Positions 44,054 to 52,930 of a stretch of DNA of 59,630 nt are shown here, in pieces; the stretch's first letter is position 1, and each line of letters begins with the position of its first letter. The notes under the pieces were generated by a model. It searched no databases, was not told where the DNA came from, and was given only the letters and a program-made list of their open reading frames with translations. This stretch comes from Flavobacteriales bacterium (lineage in GTDB: Bacteria > Bacteroidota > Bacteroidia > Flavobacteriales > UBA1820). The stretch lies in the NCBI GenBank assembly GCA_017620815.1, contig JAGAUI010000011.1, positions 1 to 59,630 on the forward strand, given 5' to 3'. A program made the translations under genes and the position numbers.

Positions 44054-45484
44054 CTATCTTTTATGCAGTATGGACATTATCTTTTTTCTTTCCACACCTA
44101 ACACCATCATACAATACAACACAAAAAATCCATTGCCTACCCATATATTTCCTCCCATCATATTCCACGAAACATATCCCATAGCTCCTGCTACGGCGAC
44201 ATATAACAACACCTTGCCTACATTATATGGTATAGGATAAAATTTCTGACCTAAAACGTATGATAGTATCATCATAGTAGCATAAGTGGATAGATGTGCC
44301 CAAGCTGCCGCTATATACCCCCATCGTGGCACTCCATAGAATATAACTATTATGGTTACCACTGCTCCTATTATAGACAGATACGCTCCCCATAGCGTAC
44401 GGTCTGTGAGTTTGTACCACATAGACAGATTATAGTATAATCCTAAACACACATTGGCCATAAGGATTATGGGAACAATATCCATACCTACCCTATACTC
44501 TTCCCCTACAAAATACTGTAACCATGACAAATTTCCCATCACCGCTACATACATAGCTCCTATCACCATTGTGTAGTATAAGGTTACTCTGGCATATACC
44601 TTCTGGGCATCATCATCTCTCATACGAGAGAAGAAAAATGGCTCTCCTGCCATACGGAATGCTTGGGTAAAGAGAGCGATGAATATCCCCATCTTGAAAC
44701 AGTTTCCATACACTCCTAGATAGTACTCTCTGCTATCCACGGGCAATAGTTCCCTTAAAAACACTCTATCCATCGTCTCGTTTACTATCCCCGCCGTACC
44801 TGCTATGAGTATAGGTAACCCATATGCCAACATCTTAGCCCATAGTTTTACATCTATCTGCAAACGGAAACCTCTTACCTTCCACAAGAGAAGCAACAAT
44901 ACCACTAGGCTAGATATGACATTGGACAGGAAGATATTATCTACATTGACAGCTATAATACCCGCCTTTGGCAGCAGGTAGATAAACAACACATTGAGCA
45001 CTATCCCTACCAATATACCCGCTATGCGTATCACAGCATATAGTTTGGCTTTGCCTTCCTGCCTCAACCTAGCAAATGGTATTATAGCATAAGCATCGGC
45101 TGCGATGATGATTATAAAGTATAATACACATATACTGCGATGGGAATAGTCTATCCACGCTGCTATATCTTTATAGAGCAGCAAGCCTATGACAGCCATC
45201 ATAGTGGTGGTCATAAAGATAGATGTAAATGCCGTATTTCTTACCTTTTCTATTCCATTATCACTATCATTTGAATAGCGGAAGAAAGCCGTTTCCATAC
45301 CATAGGATAGAAAGACATTGAAAAGAGCAGCCAGAGCATAGAGGTATGTAACTATGCCCATCTGTGAGGGGTCCACTATCACATAAGTATATAATGGCAC
45401 CAGTAGGTAGTTAAGCAATCGCCCTACCACCGATGACAGCCCATAGTATGCCGTCTGACTACCCAATTTTTTTACTATACCCAT
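44054..45484 (-). CDS. Flippase of the polysaccharide transporter (Wzx/MATE-like) family
   Basis: The 476-residue protein has 12-14 predicted transmembrane helices. It starts MGIVKKLGSQTAYYGLSSVVGRLLNYLLVPLY, the typical N-terminus of the oligosaccharide flippase family. It contains MGIVTYLYALAALFNVFLSYGMETAFFRY and AGEPFFFSRMRD. It probably flips an undecaprenyl-linked or other lipid-linked sugar across the inner membrane. No glycosyltransferase cluster is adjacent. This flippase is typically found in the same conserved Bacteroidales block as the dut and TPR genes. Confidence 0.88.
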   Translation of the reverse strand: MGIVKKLGSQTAYYGLSSVVGRLLNYLLVPLYTYVIVDPSQMGIVTYLYALAALFNVFLSYGMETAFFRYSNDSDNGIEKVRNTAFTSIFMTTTMMAVIGLLLYKDIAAWIDYSHRSICVLYFIIIIAADAYAIIPFARLRQEGKAKLYAVIRIAGILVGIVLNVLFIYLLPKAGIIAVNVDNIFLSNVISSLVVLLLLLWKVRGFRLQIDVKLWAKMLAYGLPILIAGTAGIVNETMDRVFLRELLPVDSREYYLGVYGNCFKMGIFIALFTQAFRMAGEPFFFSRMRDDDAQKVYARVTLYYTMVIGAMYVAVMGNLSWLQYFVGEEYRVGMDIVPIILMANVCLGLYYNLSMWYKLTDRTLWGAYLSIIGAVVTIIVIFYGVPRWGYIAAAWAHLSTYATMMILSYVLGQKFYPIPYNVGKVLLYVAVAGAMGYVSWNMMGGNIWVGNGFFVLYCMMVLGVERKKIMSILHKR

Positions 45485-45507
45485 GTTTATATTTCTTTAT
45501 CTATCCT

Positions 45508-46467
45508 CTATTCAAATGTCCACATACTCATAACAGCCACTATAGCCAATGCCCACATATATATCGTCCTCCACCATCTAGAGAGTGTTTCGCTGGTAAT
45601 GTGTCGTCCTACCACCAATGCAAATGGCAATGATGAAAACACCACCATGTATCTGGCAGAAGGCACACATAACGCCATCACTACACACACCAGCATAAGA
45701 GCTGTTATAATCATTGCTTGTTTTTTCTCCTGTTGAGTGCCTCGCGATGCCTCACTCACATATCTCATATATGATATAGCAGTAAATAATGCCAATACCC
45801 CCACATAAAAGTACATATTAAGCCCAGCAAACACCTTTTCTGTATATGGCATAGAGAAAATACCCTCTATATCATAGCACGATGGTAGAACAATCCTTCC
45901 TTCTATCATAGAGGCATATGTAATTCCCATCACACATACCGAAATCAAACCCACTATTGGTATTAGCCAGTTACGGGTATCTTGTGGGGAGAGGATAAAT
46001 ACCCCGGCATAGATAAAGAGCATATACATCACCACAGCAGGTGTCCACCACATAGCTACCCCCACCACAAATGAAGATAGGAAAAGATACACCGCATCAT
46101 TTCTCCCTCCCAAATGCCATACAGCATACACCACTACACACATCAGAAAAGAGGCATAGAGATAATCCTTAAAAAACATACTGGTAGGGAGTGCTGCATA
46201 AAACACAGCATACACCACCACTACAGCCCATAGCCTTCTCACAGGCACCATATCTTTGGCTATAAGGGCTGTTACCATAGCCCCTGCTGTTATACTCGCT
46301 ATATTTTTTACAGCATCTACATAAGGAGCATCTGTCATATTGCACCACTCTACCCATCTGAATGTATAGCCCACATTACACAACACTACAACCCCCACCA
46401 CCGAAAGCAGTACGAGTGTCATATTGGCTCCTGAAAGAGTAGAAGATGTCGATATATCCCTCACCAT
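45508..46467 (-). CDS. Polytopic membrane protein, DUF6427-like
   Basis: The 319-residue protein has about nine or ten predicted transmembrane helices and no catalytic motif that I can see. The helices are rich in Val, Ala, Met and Tyr. Its position directly before a flippase and after an EnvC-like gene resembles the DUF6427 genes of other Bacteroidota, but the sequence match is only an impression. It lies 11 bp after the EnvC-like gene. Function unknown. Confidence 0.65.
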   Translation of the reverse strand: MVRDISTSSTLSGANMTLVLLSVVGVVVLCNVGYTFRWVEWCNMTDAPYVDAVKNIASITAGAMVTALIAKDMVPVRRLWAVVVVYAVFYAALPTSMFFKDYLYASFLMCVVVYAVWHLGGRNDAVYLFLSSFVVGVAMWWTPAVVMYMLFIYAGVFILSPQDTRNWLIPIVGLISVCVMGITYASMIEGRIVLPSCYDIEGIFSMPYTEKVFAGLNMYFYVGVLALFTAISYMRYVSEASRGTQQEKKQAMIITALMLVCVVMALCVPSARYMVVFSSLPFALVVGRHITSETLSRWWRTIYMWALAIVAVMSMWTFE

Positions 46468-46478
46468 TATGTTTTACA

Positions 46479-47699
46479 TTATCTAGCTAACCAGAGTTCT
46501 GGATTTTGTTTTTGGTTGTTATAGTACAGGCTGAAATTAAGTATAGTTTTATTTTCAAATTTATCTGTATTGATACGTCCTATGGTCTGTTTGGTAGTAA
46601 CTTTATCGCCTTTTTTCACGTTCACACTCACTAGGTCCACATACACAGTAAAGTAGTTACCATGCTGTACAAATACCATATAAAGCCCATCAGATTTAAC
46701 CTGTACACGTATCACCTCACCCGAGAACACCGCACGTGCCATAGCTCCCTGTGTAGTAGCTATAAGCACACCGGGCACATCTACATATGCAGTAGTACCG
46801 GGATATTGCTGACGACCGTGGTGCATAAAGATAGTACCTCTCTCTACCGGCCAGGGAAGTTTCCCCTTGTTCTGTGCAAAACTAGCTGCCAATGCCTTGG
46901 CTTCTGGGGTAAGAGCTATCTGAGTGGAAGATGCTGTTTTCTTTCCTCCTCCTGCTTTTTTATTCTGTGCCTCTATCTCTCGACGAATGATATCGTTTAT
47001 CTCTTTCTGTATGCGTGCAGCTGTATTACGGGCATTTTTCATATCCCTATCCAACTGTTTGCGGTTCTTTTTAAGCGAAGCCTGTATGCGTTCTATACGT
47101 TTTTGGTCTGATGAAAGGGAACTCATCTCCTTTTTCTGTTCAGAAAGCAACGTATTTTTTTCTCCTCTTAATTTTTCAAGCCGAGAGATAGACTCCTGTG
47201 TCTCAGCGTTTTTATTACGCACCTCTTCTCCACGACGACGTATGGCTGCGGTGTATTCCTTTATGTACTGGCTACGAGCATAGGCTTGTGATAGACTATT
47301 TGAAGATAGTATGTACATCAATCGCAACCCTTCCGATTTATTGTTATAATAATTCACACACATACGAGCATATGACGCACGCAATGTATCCAATTCTTTT
47401 TCCAGTTGAGAGACTTTCAAACGCCCTGCTTCTATATCACTATCCAGATGTGATATATCACGATTTATATTATTTATTATCCCTTGGCGTATTTTGACTT
47501 TCTGACGCAATGACTGGAGTTGGACAGTATTGGCTGTTTGTTTCTTTTTATTGGAAGCTATGGCAGCATCTATCTTTGATATCTGTTTTTGGAGGTCTTT
47601 TTTCTGTTTTTCCAATGCACTACGCGACTGACCTTGCATCACTAGGACACAAGATAGTATTAACACTCCACACAATATAGCTCTTATATTTATCCTCAT
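46479..47699 (-). CDS. EnvC-like murein hydrolase activator with a degenerate M23 domain
   Basis: The 406-residue protein has a signal peptide (about 1-24), a long coiled coil (about 27-250) and a C-terminal LytM-fold domain (about 285-405). In active M23 enzymes the zinc ligands come from HxxxD and HxH. Here the first region reads MHHGRQQYPGTTAYVDVPG and the final HxH is replaced by ILNFSL, so it should not be catalytic. Like EnvC, it probably activates an amidase at the division site. It is 18 bp downstream of the DUF4292 gene. Confidence 0.85.
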   Translation of the reverse strand: MRINIRAILCGVLILSCVLVMQGQSRSALEKQKKDLQKQISKIDAAIASNKKKQTANTVQLQSLRQKVKIRQGIINNINRDISHLDSDIEAGRLKVSQLEKELDTLRASYARMCVNYYNNKSEGLRLMYILSSNSLSQAYARSQYIKEYTAAIRRRGEEVRNKNAETQESISRLEKLRGEKNTLLSEQKKEMSSLSSDQKRIERIQASLKKNRKQLDRDMKNARNTAARIQKEINDIIRREIEAQNKKAGGGKKTASSTQIALTPEAKALAASFAQNKGKLPWPVERGTIFMHHGRQQYPGTTAYVDVPGVLIATTQGAMARAVFSGEVIRVQVKSDGLYMVFVQHGNYFTVYVDLVSVNVKKGDKVTTKQTIGRINTDKFENKTILNFSLYYNNQKQNPELWLAR

Positions 47700-47717
47700 A
47701 TTTATATCTATTCTATT

Positions 47718-48542
47718 TTATTTGACATCTACCCCTATCTCCAGCAGCATCTCTCTTACATTCATAAACCCAGACGGCATCTTAAATGGCATAGAGCCTA
47801 CCGTCTCTCGTTCTGCTCCATAGGTAAATCTAGCAGCTATATAATTGGCAGCACTCACATTAAAAAGAGCCTCTTTCAGTCTGCCATCACCATCATAAAC
47901 ATATTCTGCCATATATGACACCGCACCATCTACCGCTACGACTTCCTGTGATATTATCCTATGAGATAGTTCGTCTATGGTTATCTTATAGTCAAAACCT
48001 TTTTTGGGATGTTGAGATACAAATGTCATTCTACCGTTTTCTCTTTCAGATAGTTCACGCCTGTTAAACTTATACACAGGTCTTGCAAACATCATACTCT
48101 CCACCATATGATAATCCACCACAGCCAAAGCTCCGTGCACCCTATGCAAATCCTCCCACGTCCCTTCAAACGAAGTCTTGCGTAAACGTTCGTAATACAT
48201 AAGAGAGTCTTCTGTAAACATTGCCCTAGCAAATGTTATCCCCAGCAGCGAAACATTTATCCATACTCTATCACCAGCTACCATTCTCACCTCTCCTGCT
48301 ACGTTATGTGAACCCACCTGCATATTTACACGACGTGATACTTGGTATGGGGAAGGCGAGATAATAGACAGTGTAGTATCTATCCATCTCTCTAGAGTGG
48401 CATTACTCATATCCATAGTCTGTTCCACAGCATGCTCCTCGCTAGCTTGAGACGATTTTTTATGGCGAGGTTTACATGCCGTAAATATAGACAGCAGCAA
48501 TACAACTACCAGTAAAGATGTTACTACTCTATATCTATTCAT
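47718..48542 (-). CDS. DUF4292 lipoprotein
   Basis: The 274-residue lipoprotein (FTAC, cysteine at 23) has a LolA/LppX-like beta-rich fold pattern. LSIISPSPYQVSRRVNMQVGSHNVAGEVRMVAGDRVWINVSLLGITFARAMFTEDS-type alternating strands fill about 60-130. The order TPR protein, DUF4292, EnvC-like is conserved in Bacteroidota. A role in handling lipid or lipoprotein in the periplasm is suggested only by the fold. Its start overlaps the TPR gene by 8 bases. Confidence 0.85.
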   Translation of the reverse strand: MNRYRVVTSLLVVVLLLSIFTACKPRHKKSSQASEEHAVEQTMDMSNATLERWIDTTLSIISPSPYQVSRRVNMQVGSHNVAGEVRMVAGDRVWINVSLLGITFARAMFTEDSLMYYERLRKTSFEGTWEDLHRVHGALAVVDYHMVESMMFARPVYKFNRRELSERENGRMTFVSQHPKKGFDYKITIDELSHRIISQEVVAVDGAVSYMAEYVYDGDGRLKEALFNVSAANYIAARFTYGAERETVGSMPFKMPSGFMNVREMLLEIGVDVK

Positions 48543-50223
48543 CTAGTTTTTCTGTTGGAGGATTTGTGTTTTTTGTGTTATCTATCTGTTTCTGTACCTG
48601 TTGAGCCTCATCTTTTTTCCCACAAGCATCCAATATATCCCTATAATGCTCCATCACCTCCACCGAAGGCTCACTCTCTATCTCATATATCTTTTTCATC
48701 ACCTGCAAAGCTTCTAGGTTTTTGCCCCTCAAGTGTAATATATAAGCATAAGTATCTAGAAACGAAGTATTATCTCTTTCCTTCATTATAGCCCTCCCAC
48801 TCATCATAAGGGCTCGGTCTAGGTCTTTTTTCCTCAATGCTAGATAATAAGCATAGTTGTTAAGCGTAGAAGCATCATCTGGAATTATAGATAGAGCTCG
48901 TTCAAAATACTCATCACTCTTATCATCATTTCCTGCATCTTTATATAGTGTGCCAAGCATGGACATTAGCTGACCATACCTCTCCATACTAATGCTTTCT
49001 GTCATGCTGGCAGCTTTTTCTATAGCAGCAATCGCCTCTCCTACAAGACCTTTTTCATATGCCGCTAGACCTAGTTGAACATAGACATCAGCATTATTAA
49101 GTCCAGATGCTATCATCAGCTGAGTATCTGTGTAGATGGCTTCATAGTCCTCATTGAGACTTTCTATATAGAGTAGTTTTTGCATCATTTCTTCATCGGC
49201 TTGACCACTATGTAGAGCTGTGCGGAAGTATTTGAAAGCCTGTGGCATATTCTGCTGAGCAAAATAATAATCCCCTATAAATCTATAGGCATCCATATAA
49301 CCATCTACCGCACTTATAGCCAACGCATTGAGAGCCTTTTCATAAGGAGCACGGTATGCAGTATCTTTGGCTATGATGGGATATATGAGTTCCATGACTT
49401 TGATACGTGATTTGGTGGACATTGTGGTATCTGCTGCCACTACTTCACTTATAGACACTATGGAGTTATAGTCTTGCAACTCATTATAGCGGGACATCAT
49501 AGTATAGGCCGCACGTCCATCACTAGGGTGAGCAGAATAATACTCTTCAAATTCCTTCCAAGCCTTGTCCACCTTACCCATACTGTGCATAGAAAGCAAT
49601 TTATAACGTGCCACATCTGTATCATCGGGGTGGGTACGCATATAGTCATTGGATTTCTTTATGATGGTCTTATAATCTCCTTTTTTCATATATGCCTCCA
49701 TCATACAGTGGAACTCTCTAGAGGTAAGAGGAGTCATTTTTTCACGTTCTTCAAGCGTTAAAAGCACATCATTCCAATGCTCATTTATCACATACAGTTC
49801 CAGTAATTCGTCTAGAAAAGCATCATCACGTTCATATCTTTTTTTCATTACCTCTTCGGCCTCTTCATATTTCTTATACTGCAGAGATATAGACAGAAGA
49901 TATTCTTCCCACCATAGGTTGGAAGGGGAGAGGTTATAAGCCTTACGAGCATAATACACTGCCTGTGTCCCGTCCTGCAGGCGGTCATACATACGAGCTA
50001 ATTCATAGTACAGCGAAGCCTCCTCTGGACGCATCTTGATACATTCCTTGAGGTAGAATATAGCCGAAGGAACATTGGCTGCTGCTATTTTTTCCATTGC
50101 TTGGTGGTGGTTAGAGGCATATATACTATCGGCAGCAGCATTAGTCTCATTCTGGGCAGAAAGACATATACCACTAGATAATATCACCACTATAGCTATT
50201 ATGACATTCTTCATTTTTATCAT
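48535..50223 (-). CDS. Tetratricopeptide-repeat protein, exported
   Basis: The 562-residue protein has a signal peptide (about 1-23) and a mature part built almost wholly of TPR units. Clear ones include ASLYYELARMYDRLQDGTQAVYYARKAYNL (about 73-102) and AGNDDKSDEYFERALSIIPDDASTLNNYAYYLALR. Such proteins are scaffolds, here presumably for envelope proteins encoded downstream. Starts at 50223 (MIKMKN) or 50214 (MKN) are both possible. It is the first gene of the 11-gene unit and has its own promoter box. Confidence 0.87.
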   Translation of the reverse strand: MIKMKNVIIAIVVILSSGICLSAQNETNAAADSIYASNHHQAMEKIAAANVPSAIFYLKECIKMRPEEASLYYELARMYDRLQDGTQAVYYARKAYNLSPSNLWWEEYLLSISLQYKKYEEAEEVMKKRYERDDAFLDELLELYVINEHWNDVLLTLEEREKMTPLTSREFHCMMEAYMKKGDYKTIIKKSNDYMRTHPDDTDVARYKLLSMHSMGKVDKAWKEFEEYYSAHPSDGRAAYTMMSRYNELQDYNSIVSISEVVAADTTMSTKSRIKVMELIYPIIAKDTAYRAPYEKALNALAISAVDGYMDAYRFIGDYYFAQQNMPQAFKYFRTALHSGQADEEMMQKLLYIESLNEDYEAIYTDTQLMIASGLNNADVYVQLGLAAYEKGLVGEAIAAIEKAASMTESISMERYGQLMSMLGTLYKDAGNDDKSDEYFERALSIIPDDASTLNNYAYYLALRKKDLDRALMMSGRAIMKERDNTSFLDTYAYILHLRGKNLEALQVMKKIYEIESEPSVEVMEHYRDILDACGKKDEAQQVQKQIDNTKNTNPPTEKLDE

Positions 50224-50259
50224 CTGTTATCGTTTCAAATGGGCATTTTTCTCCACATA

Positions 50260-50267
50260 CAAAGATA
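50260..50267 (-). promoter_or_regulatory. -7 promoter element (TATCTTTG) of the 11-gene operon
   Basis: The minus strand reads TATCTTTG, 37-46 bp before the two candidate starts of the TPR gene. It is the only TAnnTTTG box I found for the block 39359-50223. Confidence 0.68.
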
Positions 50268-50322
50268 ATCAACGCAAATGGTTTTTAAGAGGATTGGCAC
50301 ATATTTTTTCATCCAAATAACG

Positions 50323-50330
50323 TATATTTG
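50323..50330 (+). promoter_or_regulatory. -7 promoter element (TATATTTG) of the Bax1-I gene
   Basis: An exact match ends 46 bp before the ATG at 50377. It is divergent from the operon promoter. Confidence 0.65.
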
Positions 50331-50376
50331 TCCTATCATAGATTTCTAGAAAAAACACATTAAAAATAATAACATT

Positions 50377-51129
50377 ATGTTCAAATCATCCAACCCTGCA
50401 TTGAGTGAAAACACTCTTAAAAACATAACTTATGTATCATCTAGCGAGATGATGACAATATCTGGCACTACCAATAAAACCCTGCTAGGTATCCTACTTA
50501 CATTTATAGCTGGAGCATATTCTGTTTACAGCATAGTAAACAATCCTTCTACTGCTGGAGCACTTACTCTTACCGGTAGTATAGGAGGATTTATAGCCGC
50601 TATGGTAACCATATTCAAACCTTCCATAGCACGCTACTCCATGCCTATATATGCCATACTGGAAGGAGTATTTCTAGGAGCTGCATCTATCTATATCCCA
50701 GCAGCATTTGGTGCACCTATAAGCGTAGTATTCCAAGCCGTTGCTGCCACAGCCGTAACATTTGCAGTGATGCTCCTACTCTACCGCACAGGCGTAATAA
50801 AAGTAACCGAAAAATTCCGCAGTATAATCATTGCCGCAACGATAGGTATCGCAATAGTATATTTTGTGCTGATGATAATGAGTTTTTTTGGCAATGTGAG
50901 CTTTATGATGGGAACATCGGGACTATCTATAGGAGTAACAGCTTTTGCAGCAGTGATAGCAGCTCTTAATCTGGCTCTGGATTTTGATATGGTAACACGT
51001 CTATCACAAAGCGGAGCTCCCAAATACATGGAATGGTACGGAGCATTCAGCATACTGGTAACACTGGTATGGTTGTATCTGGAGCTATTACGTCTATTTG
51101 CCAAACTAGCCGCATCAAATAGAGAATAA
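50377..51129 (+). CDS. Bax inhibitor-1/YccA family membrane protein
   Basis: The 250-residue protein has seven predicted transmembrane helices after a cytoplasmic N-terminus of about 40 residues. The core GGFIAAMVTIFKPSIARYSMPIYAILEGVFLGA and the C-terminal AALNLALDFDMV..........YMEWYGAFSILVTLVWLYLELLRLF match the Bax1-I family of pH-sensitive calcium-leak proteins. Its role in bacteria is unclear. It is monocistronic with a terminator 22 bp downstream. Confidence 0.88.
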   Translation: MFKSSNPALSENTLKNITYVSSSEMMTISGTTNKTLLGILLTFIAGAYSVYSIVNNPSTAGALTLTGSIGGFIAAMVTIFKPSIARYSMPIYAILEGVFLGAASIYIPAAFGAPISVVFQAVAATAVTFAVMLLLYRTGVIKVTEKFRSIIIAATIGIAIVYFVLMIMSFFGNVSFMMGTSGLSIGVTAFAAVIAALNLALDFDMVTRLSQSGAPKYMEWYGAFSILVTLVWLYLELLRLFAKLAASNRE

Positions 51130-51150
51130 ATCTCCTCTATTTAAAACTTA

Positions 51151-51186
51151 AAAAGCGACCTACCGAAAGGGCAGGTCGCTTTTTTA
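51151..51186. terminator. Bidirectional terminator between the Bax1-I gene and queA
   Basis: The stem AAAAGCGACCT/AGGTCGCTTTT with a GAAA-containing loop ends both convergent genes. Confidence 0.88.
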
Positions 51187-51205
51187 TAATCATCAATTCC
51201 TTTTA

Positions 51206-52252
51206 TTACAATATAAGCATCGCATCGCCATAAGAATAGAATTTGTATTTTTCTTTTATGGCCTGCTCGTATGCTTCCATCATCAATTCGTGTCCCATAA
51301 ATGCCGATATCATCATCAGGAGGGTAGAGCGTGGTGTATGGAAATTGGTTACCATGCAGTTGGCTATTGAGAAATCATATGGAGGGAATATAAATTTATT
51401 GGTCCAAGCATTATATGGATTAAGACGCTTTTCCGATGAGATAGAACTCTCTATAGCTCTCATACATGTAGTACCTATAGCACATACTTTTTTCTTCTGG
51501 TCTATCGTCTCATTAACTATCTGGCAGGCTTCGGGAGAGATGATAACCTGTTCAGAATCCATTTTATGTTTGGATAGGTCTTCTACCTCCACAGGATTAA
51601 ATGTACCTAGACCTACATGTAGTGTTATCTCTGGAAATCTCACACCTTTTATCTCCAGACGTTTCATAAGCTGTTTTGAAAAGTGAAGACCTGCTGTAGG
51701 AGCAGCCACTGCACCTTCGTTTTTGGCATAGATAGTCTGGTAGTACTCTTGGTCCATAGGTTCTTCGGCACGTTTGATGTATTTGGGTAGCGGAGTATGT
51801 CCTAGTGCAAGGAGTTTGGCACGGAACTCTTCATAACTACCATCAAAAAGAAAACGCAACGTACGACCACGAGAAGTAGTATTGTCTATCACTTCGGCTA
51901 CTAGGTCATCATCTCCAAAGAACAGTTTATTTCCTATACGTATCTTACGTGCAGGGTCCACTATCACGTCCCACAGACGCTGTTCTGCATTAAGCTCACG
52001 CAAAAGGAATACCTCTATGGTAGCACCTGTTTTTTCCTTGTTACCATACATACGTGCTGGGAAGACCTTGGTATTGTTTATAATCATACAGTCCCCATCA
52101 TCAAAATAGTCTATCAGGTCTTTAAAAAGACGGTGTTCTATCTTACCGCTATCACGGTGAATGACCATAAGACGAGCTTCATCGCGATTTTCCGAAGGGT
52201 ATTCAGCTAGCAGTTCTGGTGGAAGCTTAAAATCAAAATTTGATAATTTCAT
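51206..52252 (-). CDS. queA: S-adenosylmethionine:tRNA ribosyltransferase-isomerase
   Basis: Moves the ribosyl group of SAM onto preQ1 in tRNA, forming epoxyqueuosine. At 348 residues it is standard length. The start [30 protein letters not shown], the central [13 protein letters not shown] and the final [11 protein letters not shown] are diagnostic. The product is the substrate of QueG (7773-8708), so the last two steps of queuosine synthesis are both in the window but not linked. The gene is monocistronic. Confidence 0.97.
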   Translation of the reverse strand: MKLSNFDFKLPPELLAEYPSENRDEARLMVIHRDSGKIEHRLFKDLIDYFDDGDCMIINNTKVFPARMYGNKEKTGATIEVFLLRELNAEQRLWDVIVDPARKIRIGNKLFFGDDDLVAEVIDNTTSRGRTLRFLFDGSYEEFRAKLLALGHTPLPKYIKRAEEPMDQEYYQTIYAKNEGAVAAPTAGLHFSKQLMKRLEIKGVRFPEITLHVGLGTFNPVEVEDLSKHKMDSEQVIISPEACQIVNETIDQKKKVCAIGTTCMRAIESSISSEKRLNPYNAWTNKFIFPPYDFSIANCMVTNFHTPRSTLLMMISAFMGHELMMEAYEQAIKEKYKFYSYGDAMLIL

Positions 52253-52296
52253 TTTATATATTTTTTACCTTGATTATCTCTTTTTATTTTGTGGTG

Positions 52297-52304
52297 CAAA
52301 GATA
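52297..52304 (-). promoter_or_regulatory. -7 promoter element (TATCTTTG) of queA
   Basis: The minus strand reads TATCTTTG, 45 bp before the queA ATG. Confidence 0.68.
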
Positions 52305-52359
52305 CTTTCATTAACATAGGGATAGCAAGTAAAAAAACAGAAAAGTCATCATTTGTTCT

Positions 52360-52367
52360 TAATTTTG
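52360..52367 (+). promoter_or_regulatory. -7 promoter element (TAATTTTG) immediately before the phosphoesterase start
   Basis: An exact TAnnTTTG match ends only 4 bases before the ATG at 52372, so the transcript would be leaderless or nearly so. No TTG lies at the right distance, which lowers confidence. Confidence 0.45.
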
Positions 52368-52371
52368 CCTT

Positions 52372-52869
52372 ATGAAAAGGATTTTATTACTTTCAGACAC
52401 CCATGGCGTGATAGATGAGTCCATACTCAAATACGTACGCACAGCAGACCAGATATGGCATGCTGGGGATATAGGCTCTATGGATGTAGTGAGAGAATTA
52501 GAAAAAATAGCTCCACTGCGTGCCGTGTATGGCAATATAGATGGTTGGGATATAAGAGCTTCTTTCCCAGAAAGGCTACGCTTTACAGAAGAAGGTGTAG
52601 ATGTGCTTATCAAACACATAGGCGGTTATCCTCCGCGTTATGACCGTAGCGTGATAGAAGAAATATATGCTGCCCCTCCTCAACTCTTTATAAGCGGGCA
52701 CTCCCATATCCTCAAAGTAATGATGGACAAACCCCGCAAAGTGATGCACTTTAACCCCGGAGCAGCAGGCACTTATGGATTTCATAAGGTACGCACTATG
52801 TTGCGTTTTACTCTGGAGGACAGCACGATAAAAGACCTCGAAGCGATAGAATTGGGAGGGAGGACATAA
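52372..52869 (+). CDS. YfcE/MJ0936-like metallophosphoesterase
   Basis: The 165-residue protein has the full calcineurin-like metal-site set: SDTHG (8-12), a HAGDIGSMD block (about 31-39), GNID (about 56) and GHSH (about 104), then HFNPGAAG. Small enzymes of this family hydrolyse phosphodiesters such as bis-pNPP in vitro; the physiological substrate is unknown. The start MKRILLLSDTHG is the natural N-terminus, which makes the very close promoter box notable. Confidence 0.88.
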   Translation: MKRILLLSDTHGVIDESILKYVRTADQIWHAGDIGSMDVVRELEKIAPLRAVYGNIDGWDIRASFPERLRFTEEGVDVLIKHIGGYPPRYDRSVIEEIYAAPPQLFISGHSHILKVMMDKPRKVMHFNPGAAGTYGFHKVRTMLRFTLEDSTIKDLEAIELGGRT

Positions 52870-52930
52870 AAGATAAAACCCCCACTATCTGCACTATTTT
52901 TTCCTCTTTGCTTATTTTTCCAGTCCCTTT

